From Candidatus Cloacimonadota bacterium (GTDB lineage: Bacteria > Cloacimonadota > Cloacimonadia > Cloacimonadales > TCS61), in the NCBI GenBank assembly GCA_029932755.1, contig JAOZPK010000017.1, forward strand, positions 1 through 24,548: DNA of 24,548 nucleotides. The letters run 5' to 3'. The notes under the pieces are model-generated. The model was given only the letters and a program-made list of their open reading frames with translations, did not search any database and was not told the origin of the DNA. Of this stretch, positions 16,900 to 22,704 are shown one piece after another (position 1 is the first letter of the stretch; every line of letters begins with the position of its first letter). Both the position numbers and the translations under genes were made by a program.

Positions 16900-16917
16900 T
16901 TTATTATCCTTTTATTT

Positions 16918-16976
16918 CTGCCATCTGTCTTAGCTAAAGCTACGCCATGGCGGGACGATTTTCAATGACGAAGAAC
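16918..16976. repeat. Palindromic intergenic segment upstream of valS
   Basis: This part of the gap between the NUDIX gene and valS contains two close palindromes: TAGCTAAAGCTA at 16931-16942 (TAGCT and AGCTA around AA) and the perfect 10-base CGCCATGGCG at 16943-16952, then GGGACG. The GC-rich palindromes stand out from the AT-rich background. It looks like another dispersed-repeat module, but no second copy is in the window. Confidence 0.4.
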
Positions 16977-16993
16977 TAAAATTATTCTTCATT

Positions 16994-17074
16994 AACCCCT
17001 CTACCTTCGGTATCTCCCCTTCAAAGGGGAGTAAATTTCCATCCCCTTTTGTAATAGGGAACAAAAGGGGGTTT
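16994..17074 (-). repeat. Composite three-hairpin palindromic repeat, copy 1
   Basis: Read on the - strand it runs: AAACCCCC; a hairpin CCCCTTTTGT / ACAAAAGGGG (17043-17070, 10 bp, 8-base loop); an 11-base spacer; a hairpin CTCCCCTT / AAGGGGAG (17014-17031, 2-base loop); a small hairpin TACC / GGTA (17002-17012); and a closing GGGGTT. The ends AACCCC and GGGGTT are themselves complementary. Copy 2 at 22476-22563 keeps the same order and spacing. It lies between the NUDIX stop and valS. Confidence 0.75.
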
Positions 17075-17088
17075 ATTTCACTTTTACC

Positions 17089-17118
17089 CTTAGTGTTTCT
17101 TCGTGTTCTTCGCGGCTA
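17089..17118 (-). repeat. CGAAGAACACGAAG-type phrase overlapping the NUDIX stop codon
   Basis: On the - strand the segment reads TAGCCGCGAAGAACACGAAG and continues AAACACTAAG. It contains a tandem near-duplication (CGAAGAACACGAAGAAACAC). I associate this kind of phrase with dispersed intergenic repeats in environmental bacteria, from memory only. Its first three bases are the TAG that ends the NUDIX gene. Confidence 0.4.
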
Positions 17119-17652
17119 CACATTTTCCTTACTGTACAATGCATTTACTATCTCTATAAACTTCACGTGTGACGGAAAGGCGATCTTTGGTAGTTCATCA
17201 AAGCTGACATAACGTGCTTCGGCTGCATCATCTCCAGCCTGAAGCTCACCTCCTGTTATCTTCATTAAAAAACCGAATGAGATAACTTTCTCATAGATTG
17301 GTGAAAATTCTGTGTCATAACCTAATTGAACTATTACTTTACCATCAAGTCCTGTTTCTTCTTTCATCTCATCAATAGCACATTCTGCAGGAGTTTGATC
17401 AATCTCTACATAGCCACTTGGTAAAGCCCACCCGCCTACATTGGGTTCATATTTACGTTTAATAATTACAATTTCGTTTTTATCATTTAGGATAACACAA
17501 GCTGAGGCAGGAATTGGATTTTTATAATAAGTCCATTTGCATTTCATGCATTCTGGACGCATCTTTCCTTCTTTATCAACTCGAAGTATCATTTTGTTTC
17601 CGCACTTTATACAAAAATTTATATTATTATAAGATTCTTTTTTAATAGTCAT
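17116..17652 (-). CDS. Zinc-ribbon NUDIX hydrolase
   Basis: The 178-residue protein starts with a zinc ribbon (C14, C17, C35, C38) followed by a NUDIX fold. The box G80-Y-V-E-I-D-Q-T-P-A-E-C-A-I-D-E-M-K-E-E-T-G-L carries the catalytic E95, E98 and E99, but has Gln86 where the first box Glu is usual and Asp94 where Arg is usual. The order zinc ribbon then NUDIX resembles NADH-pyrophosphatase-like and ADP-ribose-type hydrolases, though the NADH signature after the box is not evident. Substrate is therefore a nucleoside diphosphate derivative in general terms only. It starts 3 bases after the stop of the PQQ-like gene and is last in the nusB operon. Its stop codon is the first triplet of a repeat-like phrase. 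Confidence 0.9.
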   Translation of the reverse strand: MTIKKESYNNINFCIKCGNKMILRVDKEGKMRPECMKCKWTYYKNPIPASACVILNDKNEIVIIKRKYEPNVGGWALPSGYVEIDQTPAECAIDEMKEETGLDGKVIVQLGYDTEFSPIYEKVISFGFLMKITGGELQAGDDAAEARYVSFDELPKIAFPSHVKFIEIVNALYSKENV

Positions 17653-17655
17653 TTT

Positions 17656-18432
17656 TTAACTCTTTACATCAAAAATTAATTTACTTATTTTATTTCCTTC
17701 AATGAAATAGATGCATTTTTCTAAAATATCAAAATCACTTAAATGATCTATTTTATTTTTAGAATTATAAACGCCCAAAGATGTACCAGTTATATTTTCT
17801 ATTAATTCAATTTCATTTTCAGAAAACACTACTATAATGCTTTTATCAAGCTGTTTGAATTTATTCAGAGAAATCTGGAATATCGAATTATCTTTAACTA
17901 TTGGGAGAGTTTTAAGTTGTTTTACCCAGATTTCTTTACCTGTGTCTCGATTTAAGCAAATCGCTTTTTTCTGCTTTGTGAGAATTAGAATTCTATTTGC
18001 ATCAAGAAGATCAATATCTATTAGTTCTTCTCCGAAATATTTATCCCATTTGATTTTTTTCAGGTCTTTGCTAAGTACAAAAAGCTGATTTGAACTTATC
18101 AGATACAAATTTTTAAAATCAAAATATGGTTTTTGTTCCAAGTTTACTTCAAATATTCTTTCATCAGTCTTCTTCAGTTTGATCTTCTGTTTCTGAAATA
18201 ATTCAATATCATAAGATAGATTTAAAATTTCATTAAACACTTTTTGAGATTGTTTTTCTATATCCAGCATTTTCTGCATTAATTCATTCTTCATGAATTC
18301 ACTGTTTCTCTGTCTTTGAATGTATTGCTGTTCTGCCAACCAGTTCTTACCATAAAAAACATAAGCTACTGTTGAAAAAATTATTAAAGCCATTATAAAT
18401 GCAATTATTCTCTTTTTAGTCTTACTTCCCAT
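17656..18432 (-). CDS. Membrane-anchored PQQ-like repeat protein, unknown function
   Basis: This 258-residue protein has a basic start (M-G-S-K-T-K-K-R) and one membrane helix (about 9-27), then a helical, probably coiled-coil stretch (about 33-85, rich in Gln, Glu, Lys). About 160 residues of short beta-propeller-like repeats follow. The repeat A-I-C-L-N-R-D-T-G-K-E-I-W matches the PQQ/pyrrolo-quinoline-quinone-like consensus (x-L-D-x-x-T-G-x-x-x-W) and others are weaker. It has too few blades for a full eight-bladed propeller, so it may be a half propeller or need a partner. It begins directly after the TAG of the radical SAM gene with no gap. The domain is predicted to face the periplasm. 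No enzyme signature is visible. Confidence 0.75.
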   Translation of the reverse strand: MGSKTKKRIIAFIMALIIFSTVAYVFYGKNWLAEQQYIQRQRNSEFMKNELMQKMLDIEKQSQKVFNEILNLSYDIELFQKQKIKLKKTDERIFEVNLEQKPYFDFKNLYLISSNQLFVLSKDLKKIKWDKYFGEELIDIDLLDANRILILTKQKKAICLNRDTGKEIWVKQLKTLPIVKDNSIFQISLNKFKQLDKSIIVVFSENEIELIENITGTSLGVYNSKNKIDHLSDFDILEKCIYFIEGNKISKLIFDVKS

Positions 18433-19515
18433 CTAACTCCACCACTTAATGAAACTTCTATAAAATACCCTCATAAGAGTTGGAAAATGCATCAACATAT
18501 TTGTGTAGGAAGCATTTGCAAGCGGACAATAGCATTCCTTATTTTTTATTGATCTTCTCTCTTTTTTCATCTTTTTAGAAAACCATATTTTCTTGAAATT
18601 ATAATCATTATCACGTAAGTTGCCCATTGATTCAGCTTTTATGCAACATGACCAAACTTCACCATCAGGTGAAATCTGAGCAGAAGAAACACCAGCATAA
18701 CAAGGAATTACTTGAGTTTTATCTCTTAATATTTTCTTTACCAAATTATAATATTCAATTCTAAAGGATTGAGTGATTTTATTCATTCCTTTAAATTTAC
18801 CATTTTTGATTCGATGAATTAGATAATCTATAGCTGTGCAGTAAGACATAATATCCGGTGTAATATCACTCTCCATGGTATCCAACTCAACTCGTTGTTC
18901 AGCAATTTCTGTTATATAAGAATCTGGTTTAAGCTGCATGAGTTCATTTGCTATTGAAGAAAAATTCTCTACATTTAATTTTGAAATAACCGTATGAATA
19001 CCAATTGCAAGATTATCTATTTTTAATGCTTTAAGCTTATTAAATGTATTAATTACTTTCTTATAATTTCCGGGAACATTACGGATTTCATCATGTTTCT
19101 CTTCAATCCCATCAATTGAGAGATTAATTATTATCTGGCTTTTAGAGCAAATTTCTGTAATCTGTTTAACGTTCTTCACAATGGTATTGGTTAATATCCC
19201 ATTTGAAGGAATATTAATAATTTTGGGTTTACAATATTTATATAATTCTCTGCAAATTTCTACAATATCCTTACGCAGGAAAGGTTCACCACCACTGAGT
19301 GTTACCCAGTAAGGTGACTTTCCAAGTTTTTTGAAGATCAACTTATATTCGGAAATTGTAAGATCATCCGATTTCTTTTTCCAAACATTACAAGTTTTAC
19401 ATCGTGAATTACACGTATACAAAAGGCTTATCGTATAGTTCATTGGCATAATACGTGGGAACCCGAATTTACGGAATAACTTATAAACGAATATTCTTGG
19501 TATAAGTTTCAACAT
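18433..19515 (-). CDS. Radical SAM protein with SPASM-like C-terminus
   Basis: The 360-residue protein has the radical SAM cysteines C35, C39 and C42 in T-C-N-S-R-C-K-T-C-N-V-W, the GGE motif in L-S-G-G-E-P-F-L-R, and an L-S-I-D-G segment. The C-terminal part has I-P-C-Y-A-G-V-S-S-A-Q-I-S-P-D-G-E-V-W-S-C-C and later K-E-C-Y-C-P-L-A, the layout of a SPASM/Twitch auxiliary-cluster domain. Such proteins modify peptides, cofactors or lipids; the substrate is not evident. The start overlaps the glycosyltransferase stop (TAATG), and the stop abuts the anchored PQQ-like gene. The N-terminus before the first cysteine is basic and aromatic, possibly membrane-associated. No RiPP precursor or recognition domain is visible next to it. 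Confidence 0.87.
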   Translation of the reverse strand: MLKLIPRIFVYKLFRKFGFPRIMPMNYTISLLYTCNSRCKTCNVWKKKSDDLTISEYKLIFKKLGKSPYWVTLSGGEPFLRKDIVEICRELYKYCKPKIINIPSNGILTNTIVKNVKQITEICSKSQIIINLSIDGIEEKHDEIRNVPGNYKKVINTFNKLKALKIDNLAIGIHTVISKLNVENFSSIANELMQLKPDSYITEIAEQRVELDTMESDITPDIMSYCTAIDYLIHRIKNGKFKGMNKITQSFRIEYYNLVKKILRDKTQVIPCYAGVSSAQISPDGEVWSCCIKAESMGNLRDNDYNFKKIWFSKKMKKERRSIKNKECYCPLANASYTNMLMHFPTLMRVFYRSFIKWWS

Positions 19516-20417
19516 TATTTAATTTCCTTATTCAAGTTTTTAGTAGAATTCGCAATATCCCATTTAAAGGGATTTTTCTTTCGAACTTTATAATCATACC
19601 AACCCAGGAATCTGCTGTACATCTCAACTAATGCAGTTCCAAATAGGAAGAATATCTTCTCTTTATCTTTCTTTAGTTCTTTGAGAGCAAGATTTAATAA
19701 GAGTCCTTTGTTTTGGGAAGAAACTGAATAATCACTGTTCTCCATAAGCCAGAGATGCCCTGTTTCAATTCGTCTTCTTTGCTTAATAAAATCGGTTAAA
19801 CTTTCAGGTCCCTTGTTGTGCACAATAGCATCTGGGATGTATTTTAGAAGCAGATCATTATTTTTCATAATTGCTTCAATGCTTGCTTCATCAACTGCAC
19901 TTTCCGGTGGGATAGTGTCAAATATTTTCCTGAAAGCAACCATCTCACCCAGCTTCGGAGAAATGAGAGCCATTTCGTGATGCAGATTCCAAAGCAGATT
20001 AACGCTATAACCAATAAATGTTCGAGGATCATTCTCAGGTGTAGGCCTGCCGCCTGTCATTCCGATTTTCTCATCTAAAAAAGGAAGTATCATTTTTTCC
20101 ACTGTATCCATTGCAGGAATCGTATCACCACTCTCAATAATGAGCAAATCTGAGGTAGAAGCTTTTATAAACTTGTTTATTGCTGATGATTTCCCTCCTC
20201 TTTCTGCTTCGATGATAAGCTTGATATTATCATTATTTTTTTCGTATTCTCGAACAATATCATCCGTTCCATCAGTACAAGCACTGGAAACTACAATAAT
20301 CTCATGGATCTTGGTTTTATCAGATTTCTGCTTTAACAGAGCATCGAGTAATTTCCCAATATTTGCAGCTTCGTTATATACGATTACGCCAATACTACAT
20401 AAAAGTTTATTTTCCAT
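19515..20417 (-). CDS. GT2-family glycosyltransferase
   Basis: This 300-residue protein has the family 2 glycosyltransferase fold: an N-terminal G-V-I-V-Y-N-E-A-A-N-I-G-K-L-L, S-S-A-C-T-D-G-T at the nucleotide-sugar loop, a G-G-K-S-S-A-I-N segment, and I-E-S-G-D-T in place of a classic D-x-D. G-E-M-V-A-F-R, D-E-A-S-I-E-A and K-Q-R-R-R-I-E-T-G-H follow, the last reminiscent of the Q-x-x-R-W acceptor motif of processive GT2 enzymes. There is no multi-pass membrane part; a hydrophobic stretch near residue 255 may associate with membrane. It starts 3 bases after the nusB stop and overlaps the radical SAM gene by one base. Donor and acceptor are unknown; the neighbours suggest an envelope glycan or lipid. 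Confidence 0.88.
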   Translation of the reverse strand: MENKLLCSIGVIVYNEAANIGKLLDALLKQKSDKTKIHEIIVVSSACTDGTDDIVREYEKNNDNIKLIIEAERGGKSSAINKFIKASTSDLLIIESGDTIPAMDTVEKMILPFLDEKIGMTGGRPTPENDPRTFIGYSVNLLWNLHHEMALISPKLGEMVAFRKIFDTIPPESAVDEASIEAIMKNNDLLLKYIPDAIVHNKGPESLTDFIKQRRRIETGHLWLMENSDYSVSSQNKGLLLNLALKELKKDKEKIFFLFGTALVEMYSRFLGWYDYKVRKKNPFKWDIANSTKNLNKEIK

Positions 20418-20420
20418 ATC

Positions 20421-20849
20421 TTACTTTTCTTTTGCAATTGCGTTCAATACACCATTAATAAATTTTCCGGAGCTTTCTGAACAATATTTTTTTGCAATTT
20501 CTATTGCTTCATTCATGATTATAGGTGGAGCTGTTTCGGTATAGAGCAACTCGAAAACAGCAACCCGTAAAACACTCAGGTCAAGTTTCGCAATCCTGTC
20601 GAAAGACCAATTTGTGGAATGAACCTTAATTTTTTCATCAATCGGATCAATATGGATAAGAACATTACGCACAATATCTGATGCAAATTCAAATATTTGA
20701 TTCTCTGGCAATATTTCCTTATCAGCAGCAACACCTTCAAGAATTTTTAATGCGCTCTCTTCCGGCAATAATCTGATATCGTTATCTAAAAATTCTATAG
20801 AATACAAGGTTTGAGTCGCCACTTCTCTACCCTTTCTTCGCATTCCCAT
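20421..20849 (-). CDS. nusB: Transcription antitermination factor NusB
   Basis: NusB with NusE (S10) binds boxA RNA and supports rRNA antitermination. The 142-residue all-helical protein starts M-G-M-R-R-K-G-R-E-V-A-T-Q-T-L-Y and contains N-W-S-F-D-R-I-A-K-L-D-L-S-V-L-R-V-A-V-F-E-L-L-Y followed by N-E-A-I-E-I-A-K-K-Y-C and G-K-F-I-N-G-V-L, all characteristic. An internal ATG two codons later would give M-R-R-K-G-R-E; the first is kept because the second has no room for a ribosome site. It heads the - strand operon with the GT2 gene, and is divergent from phoH across 224 bases in which I see no clear promoter for it. Confidence 0.95.
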   Translation of the reverse strand: MGMRRKGREVATQTLYSIEFLDNDIRLLPEESALKILEGVAADKEILPENQIFEFASDIVRNVLIHIDPIDEKIKVHSTNWSFDRIAKLDLSVLRVAVFELLYTETAPPIIMNEAIEIAKKYCSESSGKFINGVLNAIAKEK

Positions 20850-21063
20850 AATTCATTCCTATATTAAGATATTATAATAAATGACAGTAAAAATCTGACT
20901 ATTTTTAAAGCAAGATTTTTCTAGGTTTTTTATAGATACCATTTATTCTTTTGTAGATTAAAAAGATTTTTGCGAATATATAATATTTCAGAAAATTGAA
21001 TTTGGATGTAATTTTGTTTGACATTTCTGGTTAGCAATAATAAAAAAACAAAGTATAGATTAT

Positions 21064-21069
21064 AGGAGG
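21064..21069 (+). promoter_or_regulatory. Consensus ribosome binding site of phoH
   Basis: AGGAGG lies four bases before the ATG at 21074. It is one of the few full-consensus Shine-Dalgarno sites in the window and fixes the phoH start. About 50 bases further upstream a TTGACA (21018-21023) could be a -35 box, but the matching -10 is poor. Confidence 0.75.
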
Positions 21070-21073
21070 ATTA

Positions 21074-22435
21074 ATGGGGAATAACAAAAAGAAAAAAATA
21101 TTTGTATTAGATACAAATGTACTTATTCATAATCCGAATGCAATGTTCACATTTGAAGAAAACACAGTTGTAATCCCAATCACTGTAATTGAAGAAGTAG
21201 ATAATTTTAAAAAGGGTGTTGATGAAAAAGGCAGGAATGCCCGTCAAATAGGACGTTACCTTGATGAACTCAGAGAAAAGGGTAGTTTAAAAGATGGTGT
21301 AAAAACAGAGAAAGGTGGAATTATTAAGGTCGTTCTCAGCAGAAAAGTTTCTGATACGGCTAAAGATGTTCTTATTATCGACACAAATGACAATCTAATT
21401 ATCGGAACAGCATTATATCTGCATGATAAAGAACCGGATAAAGAAGTTACCTTAGTATCCAAAGATGCCAATGTTCGCATTAAAGCAGATGCTGTAGGCA
21501 TCAAGGCTGCTAACTTTGAAACGGATAAGATCAATTTTTCCGAGCTTTATATGGGATACCTTAAGATCATAATTGATGATGCAACATTAGAAAAATTCAA
21601 AAAAGACGAATTTATGAGTAATGATTTTGGTGAGATCTATCCAAATCAGTTTGTTATGTTCTGCAAAAATGAAGATGATGAAGATGGATATGTAGCCAGA
21701 TATTCAGTTGAGAATAATGCAATTTATCCTTTAAAATATTACACAGGTCAGGAAATATTTGGAATTAAAGCACGAAATATTGAACAAGTTATGTCTTTTG
21801 ATCTATTACTGGATCCAGAAGTAAAGCTTGTAACTTTAGTTGGTAAAGCCGGAACAGGAAAAACACTTATAGCACTTGCAGCCGGATTAGATCAGGTTGT
21901 AGAGAAGAATAATTATAAACGAATGGTTGTTTCACGACCTGTATCTCCTCTTGGAAAAGATATCGGTTATCTTCCCGGAACTAAATCAGAAAAGTTCAAT
22001 CCGTGGATGCAGCCTATATTTGATAATATGGAGATCCTTCTTTCCAATAGGAGTGAAAAAGAAGATAATGATAATGGAAAGATATTCGGGAAAAAACAAC
22101 CCGGATTAAATGATTATCTGGATTTCGGGTTTATTGAATTAGAGCCTCTCACATACATTCGTGGGCGTAGTCTTCCTGATCAATATCTTATTGTAGATGA
22201 AGCTCAGAATCTTACTCCACACGAAATGAAAACTATCATTACGAGAGCTGGAGAGGGAACGAAGATCGTGCTGACGGGTGACCCGTATCAGATCGATATT
22301 CCATACTTGGACTCCGAAAGCAATGGACTTAGTATTGCAGTTGAAAAGCTGAAAAAAGAAGAGATCGTGGGACATGTAACACTAACCAAAGGAGAACGTT
22401 CAAAGCTGGCAGACCTGGCAGCAAAGTTCTTTTAG
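21074..22435 (+). CDS. phoH: PIN-PhoH family ATPase/ribonuclease (YlaK-like)
   Basis: The 453-residue protein joins an N-terminal PIN nuclease domain (about 1-150; F-V-L-D-T-N-V-L-I-H with D13, then the acidic I-E-E-V-D and I-D-T-N-D-N) to a PhoH-like P-loop ATPase domain (about 235-453). Walker A is G-K-A-G-T-G-K-T at 257-264, and Walker B ends L-I-V-D-E-A-Q with D375 and E376. L-T-G-D-P-Y-Q-I-D and the terminal K-G-E-R-S-K-L-A-D-L-A fit the family. Known: PhoH2-type fusions have been linked to RNA unwinding and cleavage. The gene stands alone on the + strand, with an AGGAGG ribosome site, followed by 269 bases of repeat-rich DNA before alr. Confidence 0.94.
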   Translation: MGNNKKKKIFVLDTNVLIHNPNAMFTFEENTVVIPITVIEEVDNFKKGVDEKGRNARQIGRYLDELREKGSLKDGVKTEKGGIIKVVLSRKVSDTAKDVLIIDTNDNLIIGTALYLHDKEPDKEVTLVSKDANVRIKADAVGIKAANFETDKINFSELYMGYLKIIIDDATLEKFKKDEFMSNDFGEIYPNQFVMFCKNEDDEDGYVARYSVENNAIYPLKYYTGQEIFGIKARNIEQVMSFDLLLDPEVKLVTLVGKAGTGKTLIALAAGLDQVVEKNNYKRMVVSRPVSPLGKDIGYLPGTKSEKFNPWMQPIFDNMEILLSNRSEKEDNDNGKIFGKKQPGLNDYLDFGFIELEPLTYIRGRSLPDQYLIVDEAQNLTPHEMKTIITRAGEGTKIVLTGDPYQIDIPYLDSESNGLSIAVEKLKKEEIVGHVTLTKGERSKLADLAAKFF

Positions 22436-22475
22436 TTTGTCACGAGACTCGCACTGACTAAAGGAAAGAGGAATG

Positions 22476-22563
22476 AAACCCCCTTTTATTCCCTCTTCCA
22501 AGGGGGACGGGAAAATGCTCCCCTTCTAAGGGGAGAAAGAAAACGGAGTTTTCCAAAGGGGTT
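22476..22563 (+). repeat. Composite three-hairpin palindromic repeat, copy 2
   Basis: It begins AAACCCCC and contains: a first hairpin CCCCCTT / AAGGGGG (22479-22506); an 11-base spacer; a second hairpin CTCCCCTT / AAGGGGAG (22518-22535, 2-base loop, identical stem to copy 1); a third hairpin GAAAAC / GTTTTC (22539-22553, loop GGA); and a closing GGGGTT. The third stem differs in sequence from copy 1 but keeps pairing. It lies between phoH and alr, in opposite orientation to copy 1. Confidence 0.75.
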
Positions 22564-22624
22564 GATATAGGAATTCATTAGTTGTAATGATTGCTAGTGA
22601 AAATCTATGGCTAGAAAGAAATAA

Positions 22625-22690
22625 TGTCATCCTCAACTTGATTGGGGATCTATTTATGCAACAGAGATTCCCGTTTCCACGGGAATGACA
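22625..22690. repeat. TGTCAT...ATGACA double-hairpin palindromic element
   Basis: The 66-base element is bounded by TGTCAT (22625) and ATGACA (22685), which are inverted. Inside are two hairpins: ATCCTCAA / TTGGGGAT (22629-22649, one G-T wobble, 5-base loop) and ATTCCCGT / ACGGGAAT (22667-22686, 4-base loop). Elements with TGTCATCC ends and ATTCCCG hairpins are, as I recall, common dispersed repeats in several bacterial lineages. The element ends at the first bases of the alr ribosome site (AAAGGA). Confidence 0.7.
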
Positions 22691-22704
22691 AAAGGATTAT
22701 TTTT

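Noticed and set aside
16994..17074. CCCCTTTTGT hairpin as intrinsic terminator of the nusB operon
   Set aside because: On the transcribed - strand the stem is followed by ATGGAAATTT, not a T-run. A repeat-family explanation fits better.
17656..20417. GT2 / radical SAM / PQQ-like genes as a RiPP biosynthesis cluster
   Set aside because: No precursor peptide, RRE domain, peptidase or exporter is visible next to them, so a RiPP call is not supported.
22476..22690. Repeat cluster as a CRISPR array
   Set aside because: The units are palindromic modules of different sequence, without regular repeats and unique spacers, and no cas genes are present.
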